Source of the DNA: JAVBME01 sp031552765
GTDB taxonomy: Bacteria > Bacillota > Negativicutes > Acidaminococcales > JAISLQ01
NCBI GenBank assembly: GCA_031552765.1
Contig: JAVBME010000018.1
Location: 1 to 36,904 of the forward strand
Direction of reading: 5' to 3'
DNA: 36,904 nucleotides
This document shows positions 6,420 through 18,085 of the stretch, piece after piece (positions within the stretch are counted from its first letter, which is position 1; every line of letters starts with the position of its first letter). The notes beneath the pieces were generated by a model. The model worked only from the letters and a program-made list of their open reading frames with translations. It ran no database searches and had not been told where the DNA came from. The position numbers were made by a program, and so were the translations under genes.

Positions 6420-7157
6420 TCACACCCGCCTCTTTTGGCGCACCGCTTCGTAAAGAAGTATGGCGCTGGCCACAGACGCATTGAGCGAAGAAACGCCGCC
6501 CAGCATAGGTATGCTCACCGTAAAGTCGCATTTTTCCTTCACCAGCCTGGTCATCCCTTTTCCTTCACCGCCCACGACCAACACCAGCGGCCCTTTAAGA
6601 TCGGCCCTGGTATATTCCTCGCCGGCCATATCCGCGCCCACTGCCCAAAGGCCGTTTTTTTTCAATGCATCAAGCGTTTGCGCCACATTGCCGATGCGCA
6701 CCACCGGTACATACTCTACCGCCCCGGCCGAAGCGCGGGAGACGGCGGGCGATATCTGGCAGCTGCGCCGTTTTGGAATAAGCACCCCGTGTACGCCAGC
6801 CGCCGCCGCCGTACGGATGATAGCGCCTACATTATGCGGATCCTGTACCTCGTCCAGCAAGACCAGGAAAGGCTCTTCGCCTTTGCTTGCCGCCAGCGCC
6901 AGCACTTCCTCCAGCTCATAATAACGGACAGGCGCCGCCAGGGCTAAGACGCCCTGGTGCCTGGCCTTGCCGGAAAGCGCGTCCAGGCGCTCGGCGGCCA
7001 CCGTTTCGACAGGCACGCCAGCCTCTTTAGCCAGAGCGAAAACATCCTTCATCATGCCCGGCTTGAGACCGTTCTGCAAATACACTTTATTGAGCGCGCG
7101 GCCGCCCTTTAAAGCCTCCAGGACGCTGTTGCGCCCATAAAGAATATCTTCAGCCAC
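6420..7157 (-). CDS. rlmB: 23S rRNA (guanosine-2'-O-)-methyltransferase RlmB (SpoU/TrmH family)
   Basis: A 245-aa SPOUT-class enzyme that 2'-O-methylates a guanosine of 23S rRNA; the precise residue is inferred from family. The N-terminal substrate-binding domain starts at LYGRNSVLEAL. The C-terminal knot domain shows all three SpoU motifs: NVGAIIRTA (motif 1), GGEGKGMTRLV (motif 2) and IPMLGGVSSLNASVA (motif 3, with the SAM-binding Asn/Ser). The start ATG at 7157 overlaps thyX by 8 bp. Position next to mrnC and yacP is the usual Firmicute arrangement, linking rRNA maturation functions. Confidence 0.95.
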   Translation of the reverse strand: MAEDILYGRNSVLEALKGGRALNKVYLQNGLKPGMMKDVFALAKEAGVPVETVAAERLDALSGKARHQGVLALAAPVRYYELEEVLALAASKGEEPFLVLLDEVQDPHNVGAIIRTAAAAGVHGVLIPKRRSCQISPAVSRASAGAVEYVPVVRIGNVAQTLDALKKNGLWAVGADMAGEEYTRADLKGPLVLVVGGEGKGMTRLVKEKCDFTVSIPMLGGVSSLNASVASAILLYEAVRQKRRV

Positions 7158-7851
7158 GTCGATTTACCTCGTCCGCTTTCAGCAAAGCGGCCAAACGCCC
7201 GCAAGTCATCTCACCCTCGTTGCAAACGCGGTGTGTAACACAGGTCGGACCCGCTTTTTCAAACAGCACCGGCGCCACTTTTTTCACCTCGGCCAGCATT
7301 TTGCCCGCCAGTTCACGTATTTCCCACTGCGCCCTCAGGCAACAGCGCAAAGAAAAAAAGTTCAGCAAAGAGCGCGTATTCATGGTAATGACTATTTTGG
7401 TCTCCGTTGCGTTGGGCAGTATATAACGGGCGTCTTCCTTGTCTATGCCCATATCTGTCAGTTTATTATATAATTGCTGTATATCGGCCAGCAGTTTTTC
7501 AAACTTTTCCTTAGCCAGGGCATTGGCCGCTATAGAAGGCGGCGTTATCGCCTCAAAATCACGTTCCGCCACATAACGCTGCGACTGCTGCGAATAGGAA
7601 GCTATACGGTGACGCACCAGTTGATGGGTCAATACGCGCGATACGCCTTCCACCGCAAAGGTAAAGGAAATATGCTCCAGCGCGGAAAAATGCCCCAGCC
7701 CTACTAATTTGCGGACAAAAGACTCTACCTGCGCCGCCGTCAATTTTTCATCCAAATCTTCCACGCCGACCGGGGAATAACAAAGACGCGCAGCCAATGC
7801 GGCCGTGCGCTCCGGTTCAGGCGTATAGCGTATCAGTTTTACTCTCATCAT
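7150..7851 (-). CDS. thyX: FAD-dependent thymidylate synthase ThyX
   Basis: A 233-aa flavin-dependent enzyme converting dUMP to dTMP with methylene-THF and NADPH. The ThyX signature RHRxxSxxxxSxRY is visible as RHRIASYSQQSQRY (about residues 80-93), with the upstream HFSALEHISFTF segment and the C-terminal NFFSLRCCLRAQWEIR that completes the active site. Starts ATGATG at 7851, overlapping the mrnC stop by 4 bp. No thyA is in the window, so ThyX may be the only thymidylate synthase, which cannot be confirmed here. Confidence 0.97.
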   Translation of the reverse strand: MMRVKLIRYTPEPERTAALAARLCYSPVGVEDLDEKLTAAQVESFVRKLVGLGHFSALEHISFTFAVEGVSRVLTHQLVRHRIASYSQQSQRYVAERDFEAITPPSIAANALAKEKFEKLLADIQQLYNKLTDMGIDKEDARYILPNATETKIVITMNTRSLLNFFSLRCCLRAQWEIRELAGKMLAEVKKVAPVLFEKAGPTCVTHRVCNEGEMTCGRLAALLKADEVNRRG

Positions 7852-8324
7852 TCCACCAGACCGCCATTTCCGTCAAGGCTGTTCATATGCCGGATTATCA
7901 CGGCAAAAGCATCTCCCATTATCTTATCCAGGCGCTTTTCCTGCCCCTGCCAGCACAGCCAGCCCAGCAGGCATTCAAAGCCAGTGCTCTGCCGGTATTC
8001 GCCCATACTGGCGCTTTTGGGGACAGCCGACTTGGTATTGCGCCCCCGGCGCACCATATCGTGTTCCGCCTCCGTCAGTTCCGGCAACAGCGCTTGCAGC
8101 GCCTTGGCCTGCATGACCGCCGACACCATGGCGGCGCTGACATCATTAAGAACCCGCACTTTATTGGTTTCAGCCGCCAGGAGGCGTTTTCTCACATAAA
8201 GGGAAAAGGTTCCGTCCCCCAGCCAGGCCAGAACCAGTGGCGCAGGCATAGTATCGACAGTGGCGCCGTCGGCCATTTTTTCCAGCAGTTGGCCGCGCAA
8301 AGCTTTATACTGTTCAAACTTCAT
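7848..8324 (-). CDS. mrnC: Mini-ribonuclease III (MrnC)
   Basis: A 158-aa RNase III-type catalytic domain without a dsRNA-binding domain. In Bacillus it matures 23S rRNA ends. The family's conserved IGDA-like motif appears as WLGDGTFSLYVRKRL, and RRGRNTKSAVPKSAS with YRQSTGFECLLGWL supplies the remaining signature and a catalytic Glu. Length is slightly above the usual 130-145 aa. It overlaps cysS by 4 bp (ATGA) upstream and thyX by 4 bp downstream. Confidence 0.93.
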   Translation of the reverse strand: MKFEQYKALRGQLLEKMADGATVDTMPAPLVLAWLGDGTFSLYVRKRLLAAETNKVRVLNDVSAAMVSAVMQAKALQALLPELTEAEHDMVRRGRNTKSAVPKSASMGEYRQSTGFECLLGWLCWQGQEKRLDKIMGDAFAVIIRHMNSLDGNGGLVE

Positions 8325-9757
8325 TTTATCTTCCAGCTCACGCCCTGCGGTGTGTCCTCCATTATAAAGCCCGCCTCCGCCAAACGGTTCCTGATAGAGT
8401 CCGCCTGTGCGTAATTTTTGGCCGCGCGCGCTTCCTGCCTGAGGCTGATAAGAACGTCCATGGCCTTGGCCAGGCTTTCGTCCTGCTCACCCACCGCTTC
8501 TTTTACTTCCAATATGCCGATAATGCCCGCCATCATGGCAAATATAGCGGCGGTTTCGCTTATCGCCTTACCGTCCGGCGCATTATTTTCATTTGCTATT
8601 TTCTGGTAGTAAATATTTATCTCTTTGGCCAGAGAAAATAAATGGCTGATCGCCAAAGCGGTATTAAAATCGTCGTCCATAGCGGCCATGAATTCCTCTT
8701 TCAAGGAACGGGAAGCAGCCAGCAGCGCCACGCCGCCTTCATCCGGCCCGCCGCCCGGGATGGCCAGCAGTTTGTGCAAATTATCCTGCGCGGTTTTCAA
8801 CCTGTCCAAGCTACGACCCGCTTCTTCCAAACGCTCATCGCTAAAATCCAGCGGGCTGCGGTAGTGGGTAGACAGAATAAAAAAGCGCAGCACTTCCGGT
8901 TTGTAATGTTCGAGTATTTCTTTGACCAGGAAGAAATTGCCCAGTGATTTGGACATTTTTTCCGCATTGAGGGTAATAAAGCCGTTGTGCAGCCAGTAAC
9001 GCACAAAAGGATGACAGCCGGTACAAGCTTCCGACTGGGCTATCTCGTTTTCGTGGTGCGGGAAAATAAGGTCGCTGCCGCCACCGTGAAAGTCAAAACT
9101 GCAACCAAGATATTTAACTGACATGGCGCTGCACTCTATGTGCCAGCCCGGCCGGCCTTTGCCCCACGGGCTGTCCCAGGCCGGTTCGCCTTCTTTAGCC
9201 GCTTTCCACAGCGCAAAATCCATCGGGTTTTCTTTCTCTTCATCCACGTCCACCCGGGCGCCGGCCTGCATATCGTCGAGCGTACGTCCGGACAGCTTGC
9301 CATAACCGGCAAATTTTTCCACCCGGTAATAAACGCTTCCAGCCAGTTCATAGGCATAGCCTTTGTCCACCAGGGTCTTGACCATATCGATGATCTCCTG
9401 CATATGGCCGGAAACACGCGGGTACACATGCGCGCGGCGTACGCCCAGCACGTCCATAGCGGTGAAATATTCTTCTATATAACGCCCGGAAACTTCGTCC
9501 CAACTGCTATTTTCCGCGTTGGCAATATTTATTATCTTGTCGTCGACATCAGTAAAATTCTGTACATGCAAGACGTCATAGCCTAAATACTCTAAATAAC
9601 GGCGGAACACATCCCATGTGACAAAAGGCCTGGCGTTGCCGATATGCGGATGATTATAGGGAGTCACGCCGCACACATATATTTTTACCTTGCCTTCTTC
9701 CAAGGGTTTAAACTCTTCTTTTTCCCCGCTCAAGGTATTGTAAACTTTTAAGCCCAT
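8321..9757 (-). CDS. cysS: Cysteinyl-tRNA synthetase
   Basis: A 478-aa class I aminoacyl-tRNA synthetase, monomeric in the family. The HIGH motif is HIGNARP (about residue 38), the KMSKS loop is EKMSKSLGNF, and the zinc-binding residues that select cysteine are in the CGVTPYN, ECSAMS and FPHHENE segments. Starts at ATG 9757, four bases after the gltX stop, with AAAGGA as ribosome-binding site overlapping that stop. The cysE gene that separates gltX and cysS in Bacillus is absent. Confidence 0.98.
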   Translation of the reverse strand: MGLKVYNTLSGEKEEFKPLEEGKVKIYVCGVTPYNHPHIGNARPFVTWDVFRRYLEYLGYDVLHVQNFTDVDDKIINIANAENSSWDEVSGRYIEEYFTAMDVLGVRRAHVYPRVSGHMQEIIDMVKTLVDKGYAYELAGSVYYRVEKFAGYGKLSGRTLDDMQAGARVDVDEEKENPMDFALWKAAKEGEPAWDSPWGKGRPGWHIECSAMSVKYLGCSFDFHGGGSDLIFPHHENEIAQSEACTGCHPFVRYWLHNGFITLNAEKMSKSLGNFFLVKEILEHYKPEVLRFFILSTHYRSPLDFSDERLEEAGRSLDRLKTAQDNLHKLLAIPGGGPDEGGVALLAASRSLKEEFMAAMDDDFNTALAISHLFSLAKEINIYYQKIANENNAPDGKAISETAAIFAMMAGIIGILEVKEAVGEQDESLAKAMDVLISLRQEARAAKNYAQADSIRNRLAEAGFIMEDTPQGVSWKIK

Positions 9758-9761
9758 CGTT

Positions 9762-11225
9762 TTATCCTTTCAGTTTGCCTCTGACATATTCGAGCCGCTT
9801 CAATATCTTTTGCCCGCCTAAAAGTGGTATGAGCAGAGTCATTTCCGGGCCGTGTATTTGCCCTGACAGCGCTACGCGCACAGGCATGTACACCTTCTTG
9901 CCCGGCAAGCCGCTTTCTTTGACCAGGCCTTTCAAAAGCGCCTGCACGCTTTCCGCAGTAAGTTCCCCCGCCTTTTTTATTTTCTCTTCAAAAAGATCAA
10001 GAACGCCGGCGGCGCTTTCTTCACGGAGCACAGCTTCCGTCTCTTCATTTTCAAAAGAAAACTCGTCTTTAAAATATATTTCCACATGTTTAGGTATTTC
10101 TGCGCCGTAAGATATATGATCGCGCGCGGTAGCCACCACTTTGACCAGCCACGACCTTTCATGTGCGCCCTCGAGCATCAGCCCGCTTCCCAAAAGATGC
10201 GGCAAAGCCATCTCAAACAAGGCTTCGTCGCTCAATTTTCTCACATGCTGGGCGTTTATCCAGTTAAGTTTGTCGACATCAAAAACGGCCGGGTTTTTCG
10301 CCGCGTGGTCGAGGGAAAATATTTTTACCAGTTCGTCCAGTGTAAATATCTCCTGCTCTCCGCTGTGCGACCAACCAAGTAGCGCCAAAAAATTCAGCAG
10401 TCCGCTCGGCAGGTAACCCTGCTTTTTATACTGTTCTACCGAAGTCGCGCCGTGCCGCTTGCTCATCTTGCTGCGGTCCTTGCCCAAAATAAGCGACACA
10501 TGGCCGAATTTCGGCGGCTGTATGCCGAGTCCCTCATACACCAGCACCTGGCGCGGCGTATTGGAGAGATGCTCTTCGCCACGCACCACATGAGTTATTT
10601 TCATCAAAGCGTCGTCGATCGCCACAGCATAGTTATAGGTAGGCACACCATCAGATTTCACTATGACAAAGTCGCCGATGCCGTTGGAATCAAACACCAC
10701 CTGCCCACGCACCAGGTCATTGACCACGACCTCCTGGTCAGCCGGTACGCGAAAGCGTATAGCCGGCTTTCGGCCTTGCTCCCGGTATTTTTCTTCATCA
10801 GCCTCGCTCAGGTCGCGGCATTTTCCCATATAGCGCGGCATTTGGTGTTTTTCGCTCAAGCTGCGCCGTTCTTCTTCCAGCTCTTCGTCAGTGCAATAAC
10901 AATGATAAGCCTTGCCGCTATCAAGCAATTTCTGCGTATATTCGCGGTAGATGCCTAGGCGCTCGGTCTGCCGGTATGGCCCGTGCGGCCCGCCTACGTC
11001 TATCCCTTCGTCCCAGCCGAGACCCAGCCAACGCAGAGCGTTTTTTATATCTTCCTCCGATTCGCGGCTGGAGCGCTCCAGATCGGTATCTTCGACCCTG
11101 AGCACAAACTTTCCGCCGCTCGCTTTAGCCAACAACCAATTAAACAGCGCGCTGCGCGCCCCGCCTATATGAAGCGGCCCAGTCGGGCTGGGCGCAAATC
11201 TTACCCTCATTTGTCCATCATGCAT
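9762..11225 (-). CDS. gltX: Glutamyl-tRNA synthetase
   Basis: A 487-aa class I synthetase. HIGH motif in SPTGPLHIGGARSALFNWL, KMSKR loop in DRSKMSKRHGATS, and an all-helical anticodon-binding C-terminus ending near YVRGKLKG. No glnS is in the window, so the enzyme may be non-discriminating and charge tRNA-Gln as in many Firmicutes; this is inference. The start ATG at 11225 is preceded by AGGAGG at 7 nt, preferred over the internal ATG at residue 6. It lies 11 bp after ispDF. Confidence 0.98.
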   Translation of the reverse strand: MHDGQMRVRFAPSPTGPLHIGGARSALFNWLLAKASGGKFVLRVEDTDLERSSRESEEDIKNALRWLGLGWDEGIDVGGPHGPYRQTERLGIYREYTQKLLDSGKAYHCYCTDEELEEERRSLSEKHQMPRYMGKCRDLSEADEEKYREQGRKPAIRFRVPADQEVVVNDLVRGQVVFDSNGIGDFVIVKSDGVPTYNYAVAIDDALMKITHVVRGEEHLSNTPRQVLVYEGLGIQPPKFGHVSLILGKDRSKMSKRHGATSVEQYKKQGYLPSGLLNFLALLGWSHSGEQEIFTLDELVKIFSLDHAAKNPAVFDVDKLNWINAQHVRKLSDEALFEMALPHLLGSGLMLEGAHERSWLVKVVATARDHISYGAEIPKHVEIYFKDEFSFENEETEAVLREESAAGVLDLFEEKIKKAGELTAESVQALLKGLVKESGLPGKKVYMPVRVALSGQIHGPEMTLLIPLLGGQKILKRLEYVRGKLKG

Positions 11226-11236
11226 AAAATAACCTC

Positions 11237-12409
11237 CTATCTGCCGACAAGGCTTACCGAAGCCTGAGCCGCAATACCTTCGCCCCGGCCGGCAAAGCCA
11301 AGCTCTTCTGTAGTAGTGGCCTTGACGTTTACGGCAGTAACCGCCACCTGACAGGCCATAGCTATATTCTCCCGCATTTTTTCTATGTATGGAGCCATTT
11401 TCGGCCGCTGGGCAATGATCACGGCGTCGATATTATTCACCCGCCAGCTTCCTTCTCCCAGCTTGCCCACAGCCTCTTGCAGCAATAGCAGGCTGTCTGC
11501 GCCTTTATACGCTGCATCCGTATCCGGAAAGTGCTTCCCTATATCGCCGAGGCCAGCCGCGCCAAGCATGGCGTCTGTTATAGCGTGCAAGAGCACATCC
11601 GCATCCGAATGGCCGTCGAGCCCCAGCTCATAAGGCAGCTCAACGCCGCCTACTATCAATTTGCGGCCTTTTATCAGACGGTGTACGTCATAGCCGTTGC
11701 CCACGCGAAAATTCACCTGACTGTCCCCCAGCCTGTACTTCGCCAAAAAAAGGTCTTCCGGCGTAGTTATTTTTATATTGGCGTAATCGCCCTCTACCGA
11801 AACTACCCGGTAGCCAAGGCGTTCCACCAGTGAAGCGTCGTCCGTGCCAAAAAAGTTCTCCTTAAAAGCATTCTCATACGCCGGCAGCAGCACATCCACG
11901 CTAAATATTTGCGGCGTCTGCACCAGCAGCAGCCGGTCGCGGTCGAGCGTTCTTTCGATTATCGAGTCGCGCGCCGCTTTCACCGTATCTTTCGGCGTCA
12001 CTGCCGCTATAGCCGCCCCCCTGGCGCGGGCCGCTTCAAGCACCCGGCCGAACAGCGCCGGCGTAATAAAAGGACGCGCGCCGTCGTGCACCACGACAAA
12101 GCGGCTGCCCTCCGGCATCTCCTGCAAAGCATTATATACGGAATTCTGCCGTTCCCTGCCACCGGCCACCACAAAACAGCTCAGCCGGGGAAAATAATGC
12201 TTATAGTCTGCCAGCATCTGCCGGGCAAAGTCCACCTCAGCCGGCGCAACCGCCACTGCCGTTTTATAACAGTCGGCGCAGTCATTGAGCGCAGCCAGGG
12301 TATGCACCAAAATAGGCACGCCCCGCACCTTGACAAATGCTTTGTTCATATTGGCCAGCAGGCGTTTACCTTTTCCTGCGGCGGCTACAACGGTAAACAG
12401 TTCCGTCAT
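11237..12409 (-). CDS. ispDF: Bifunctional IspD-IspF (MEP pathway) fusion
   Basis: A 390-aa fusion of two steps of the MEP isoprenoid pathway. Residues 1 to about 225 are 2-C-methyl-D-erythritol 4-phosphate cytidylyltransferase: AAGKGKRLLANMNKAFV nucleotide loop, VVHDGARPF and the C-terminal KITTPEDL motif. Residues about 232-390 are 2-C-methyl-D-erythritol 2,4-cyclodiphosphate synthase: GNGYDVHRL metal-binding motif, GHSDADVLLHAI and DIGKHFPDTD. In Bacillus these are two genes; here there is no break in the frame. It overlaps yacL by 4 bp. The pathway feeds undecaprenyl phosphate, on which UppP acts. Confidence 0.97.
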   Translation of the reverse strand: MTELFTVVAAAGKGKRLLANMNKAFVKVRGVPILVHTLAALNDCADCYKTAVAVAPAEVDFARQMLADYKHYFPRLSCFVVAGGRERQNSVYNALQEMPEGSRFVVVHDGARPFITPALFGRVLEAARARGAAIAAVTPKDTVKAARDSIIERTLDRDRLLLVQTPQIFSVDVLLPAYENAFKENFFGTDDASLVERLGYRVVSVEGDYANIKITTPEDLFLAKYRLGDSQVNFRVGNGYDVHRLIKGRKLIVGGVELPYELGLDGHSDADVLLHAITDAMLGAAGLGDIGKHFPDTDAAYKGADSLLLLQEAVGKLGEGSWRVNNIDAVIIAQRPKMAPYIEKMRENIAMACQVAVTAVNVKATTTEELGFAGRGEGIAAQASVSLVGR

Positions 12410-13530
12410 GCTTCTCTCCCGTTTGTTTTTAGTTTGGCAAAAATCATCCGGCCCGCGGCGGTCTGCAATACCGAAGTCACAGCCACTTCCAGCGTTTCGC
12501 CGACCCTTGTCCGCGCTCCTTCCACCACGATCATGGTGCCGTCGTTGAGATAGGCGACACCCTGATTGAGTTCCTTGCCTTCTTTGACTATGTGCACTAC
12601 CATCTCCTCACCGGGCAACACAGCCGTTTTTACCGCATTGGCCAATTCGTTGATGTTGAGCACTCTGACTCCTTGCAGTTCGGCCACCTTATTAAGGTTG
12701 TAGTCATTGGTTATCACCCAGGCGCCCATCTCCTGCCCCAGGCGCACCAGCTTGGCGTCCACCTCGGACAGGTCGTCAAAGTCGTTATTCACTATCTCTA
12801 TCTTACAATAATCCGCCTTCTGCAGTTCCTGCAGGACATCCAGCCCGCGGCGGCCACGGTTGCGTTTCAAGGCATCCGAGGAATCCGCTATGCGCTGCAA
12901 TTCGTCCAGCACAAAATTTGGCACGATAAGCGTGCCTTCAATAAAGCCGGTCTTACATATATCCGTAATGCGCCCGTCAATGACCACGCTTGTATCTAGG
13001 ATCTTGCTGGTACTGGCCGCGCTCTGTGGCTTGGGGGCCTGTTTACTCCGCGACAGGCGGAATATCGCGTGCCATATAGTCACAAGCTCCTGCTTTTTGC
13101 TCAGCGCCAATTTGACGCCGACGATGCCGAATACCACGCTCACGCCCAGCGGCAGGTATTGGCCGATAAAAGGGATGCGGGCAACTGCGTTGCCCAAAAG
13201 GTCTGCCAAAATCAAGGCAATTATGAGGCCGGTCGCTCCAACTACTATCTCACTGGTCGGGAGTTTGGAAAGTATTGACAGGAAAAACTCACTACAGCGG
13301 TATATCGAGCGAATAATGAACGGCGCACATATGTAGCCCAAAATGCCGCAACCGACAAAACCAGTCAAAAAAGCCAGCCCGGTTGACAGCGGGATGCTGA
13401 ATAAACCAAGTAAATCAAAGGTCTTCGGTTCTATCCAATTAGCTACAAACGGCGTTAAAAAGTGGCCTAACAGAAGGCCGCTGGAGGCAAATAAAACTAT
13501 AATAGTGACACGCCCTATTTTTTCCAACAT
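12406..13530 (-). CDS. yacL: Membrane-anchored PIN/TRAM-domain protein (YacL)
   Basis: A 374-aa protein with four hydrophobic segments in the first 130 residues, a PIN nuclease-like domain (ILDTSVVIDGRITDI with the catalytic acidic residues, then VLDELQRIADSSD and RRGLDVL), and a C-terminal TRAM RNA-binding domain (GKELNQGVAYLNDGTMIVVEGA). Probable membrane-associated ribonuclease; a substrate is not established. The start ATG at 13530 has a perfect AAAGGAGGTGAG ribosome-binding site and opens the yacL-ispDF-gltX-cysS-mrnC-thyX-rlmB-yacP operon, whose genes overlap or lie within 11 bp. The promoter is probably in 13540-13600, where an AATATAAAG box occurs, but no clear -35 is seen. Confidence 0.93.
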   Translation of the reverse strand: MLEKIGRVTIIVLFASSGLLLGHFLTPFVANWIEPKTFDLLGLFSIPLSTGLAFLTGFVGCGILGYICAPFIIRSIYRCSEFFLSILSKLPTSEIVVGATGLIIALILADLLGNAVARIPFIGQYLPLGVSVVFGIVGVKLALSKKQELVTIWHAIFRLSRSKQAPKPQSAASTSKILDTSVVIDGRITDICKTGFIEGTLIVPNFVLDELQRIADSSDALKRNRGRRGLDVLQELQKADYCKIEIVNNDFDDLSEVDAKLVRLGQEMGAWVITNDYNLNKVAELQGVRVLNINELANAVKTAVLPGEEMVVHIVKEGKELNQGVAYLNDGTMIVVEGARTRVGETLEVAVTSVLQTAAGRMIFAKLKTNGREA

Positions 13531-13616
13531 ATCTTCTCACCTCCTTTCCGCAAACAATATATCTACTTTATATTACTACAAAACCGCTGGTGTTAATAGC
13601 TTTTACACTGAAAAAT

Positions 13617-13645
13617 AAATAAAAAAAATAAGCTAGTTGCCTAGC
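13617..13645 (-). terminator. Weak terminator overlapping the carD stop codon
   Basis: GCTAG-gcaa-CTAGC on the minus strand forms a short 5-bp stem with a GNRA tetraloop, followed by TTATTTTTTTTATTT. The TAG stop is part of the stem. The stem is short for an intrinsic terminator, so read-through into yacL is likely. Confidence 0.5.
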
Positions 13646-14130
13646 GTATTTAAAAGTTGTTCATCCAGCCAGCTTTCCGCGGTCTGAAGATCCAGCGAGC
13701 AAGCCAGCATCAGTTCGCTCAGCAGTATCTGCCGTGCGGTATTTAGCAAGCGGCGTTCGCCGGTAGAAAGTTTTTTCATGCGCTCCTGTTGGATAAGGAT
13801 GCGCACCACGCCGGCCACCTCAAAAATGCTCCCGCTTTTAAGTTTCTCCAAATACATATTGAAACGCCGGTTCCAATTGGCGTGGCGGGGTTCTTCCTCT
13901 GCCTGGCAGATAAGGGCTGTCTTGACTTTAGGCAGCTCTTTTTTGGCGATGACCTGCCTGATACCTACGTTTTGCGTCCCGACGACCGGGATCATGACCT
14001 TCATGTCGCCAAACAGCATACTCAAAACAAAATATTTCCTGCTTTCCCCATTCACTTCGCGCTCTTCTATTGCTTCTATTATACCCGCTCCGTGCATAGG
14101 GTACACAACCTTGTCGCCTATGGCAAGCAT
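13633..14130 (-). CDS. CarD/CdnL-family RNA polymerase-binding regulator
   Basis: A 165-aa protein. The N-terminal half (IGDKVVYPMHGAGIIEAIEE, then YFVLSMLFGDMKVMIPV) is the Tudor-like RNA-polymerase-interacting domain shared with Mfd/TRCF, and the helical C-terminal half (about 65-165) is the CarD DNA-binding domain. Members bind the RNAP beta subunit at promoters and stabilise open complexes, notably at rRNA promoters. Starts at ATG 14130 after AAAGGGGGTGG. Two promoters in tandem precede it. In Bacillus, disA occupies the position between radA and yacL; here it is carD. Confidence 0.93.
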   Translation of the reverse strand: MLAIGDKVVYPMHGAGIIEAIEEREVNGESRKYFVLSMLFGDMKVMIPVVGTQNVGIRQVIAKKELPKVKTALICQAEEEPRHANWNRRFNMYLEKLKSGSIFEVAGVVRILIQQERMKKLSTGERRLLNTARQILLSELMLACSLDLQTAESWLDEQLLNTLGN

Positions 14131-14160
14131 CCAGCCACCCCCTTTACCGCCTACCTTTTC

Positions 14161-14189
14161 ATATTAACACAAACTGCCGGACAAGTCAA
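14161..14189 (-). promoter_or_regulatory. carD promoter P2 (proximal)
   Basis: TTGACT (14184-14189), a 17-bp spacer and TAATAT (14161-14166). Transcription would start near 14154, about 24 nt upstream of the ATG. Confidence 0.6.
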
Positions 14190-14198
14190 AAAAACGTA

Positions 14199-14228
14199 AT
14201 TATAACATTTAGCCTTATTAAGTGTCAA
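14199..14228 (-). promoter_or_regulatory. carD promoter P1 (distal)
   Basis: Consensus TTGACA (14223-14228), an 18-bp spacer and consensus TATAAT (14199-14204), about 26 bp past the radA stop. Together with P2 this gives carD two vegetative promoters 38 bp apart, independent of the CtsR operon upstream. Confidence 0.75.
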
Positions 14229-14253
14229 TTATCCTTGTAAATAAAAAGAATAT

Positions 14254-15598
14254 TCACATACCTAACGCCCGAAAAGCCTCCTGCAAAGTTTTGACCGTTA
14301 CCAGGCCCGGGTATTTGGTTTTTAAGCTCTTCGCATCCACGCCCTGCGGCACAATGAACTTGTCAAAACCCAAAACCGCCGCTTCCTTTATCCGGCGCTC
14401 CAGTTGGCCTACCCGCCGTATTTCCCCGGTCAGGCCTACCTCTCCGATCGCCAAAGCATGGCTGGCCACCGGGCTGTTTCGAAAGCTCGAGGCCAGAGCC
14501 GCCGCTACCGCCAGGTCGGCCGCCGGTTCGCTTATCTTCAAGCCGCCCACCACATTCACATAAGCGTCTTGCGTACCCATATCAAAACCCAGACGTTTTT
14601 CCAGTATAGCCAAAAGCATATTCACCCGGTTGTAGTCAAAACCCACCGCTGTACGCCGCGGCATCCCGTAAGGAGTAGGTGAAACCAGCGCCTGTATTTC
14701 CACCAGCACCGGCCGCGTTCCCTCAAGGCAGGCGCATACCAGGGAGCCGGATACCGCCTGTTCCCTTTCTTCCAAAAACAGCCCTGCCGGGTTGGCCACT
14801 TCACTCAACCCGCTTTCTTCCATAGAAAAAATGCCGGTCTCGCTGGTCGAGCCAAAACGGTTTTTCAGCGCCCTGAGCACCCGGTAAGAATATGAACGCT
14901 CACCCTCAAACTGCAACACCACGTCCACCATGTGTTCTAAAAGGCGCGGCCCGGCGATAGCGCCATCTTTGGTCACATGGCCGATTATCACTACGGCTAT
15001 GCCGCGCGATTTGGCAAACCGCAGCAGCTTCCCCGTACACTCGCGCACCTGCCCGACGCTGCCGGCTGCTGTCGGCAGTTCGCTGTTGTGCATAGTCTGT
15101 ATAGAGTCTATCACTAAAAGTTCAGGCGCATTTTTTCCCGCCTCTTCCAATATGCCGTTAAGGTCGGTTTCAGTCATTATAAGCAGGCTGTCCGAGCATT
15201 TACCCAGGCGCTCGGCCCTCATCTTAGTCTGGACGGCTGACTCTTCGCCGGACACATACAGCACTTTTTTACCGCAGCGGGAAAACTTCATGCCCACGTC
15301 CAGCAGCAAAGTAGACTTTCCTATACCCGGGTCGCCGCCCAGCAAGACGAGCGATCCTGACACTATACCGCCGCCCAGCACGCGGTCGAACTCCCCGATA
15401 CCTGTGTTGAGACGCGTAGTCTCCGCCACTTTTATTGCGGAAACCGCCTGGGGGGCCGCTACCGGAAGAGAACGCAAAGAAGCCGGCGAAGAAGGCGTTA
15501 CCGCCTCCTCCACCAGTGAATTCCAGCTTTCGCATTCCGGACAGCGTCCCAGCCAGCGCGCGCTTATATAGCCGCAATTCTGGCAGGTATAATTTATT

Positions 15599-15612
<14 letters not shown>
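14254..15612 (-). CDS. radA: DNA repair protein RadA (Sms)
   Basis: A 452-aa RecA-like ATPase that drives branch migration in recombination. Domains in order: C4 zinc finger (CQNCG...CPEC, residues 10-30), RecA core with Walker A GGDPGIGKST (about 92-101), the RadA-specific KNRFG motif, and a C-terminal Lon protease-like domain without visible catalytic Ser/Lys activity implied. The ATG at 15612 lies inside clpC (14-bp overlap), so it is translated with the CtsR operon. Length is typical. Confidence 0.97.
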
Positions 15613-18081
<2,469 letters not shown>

Positions 18082-18085
<4 letters not shown>

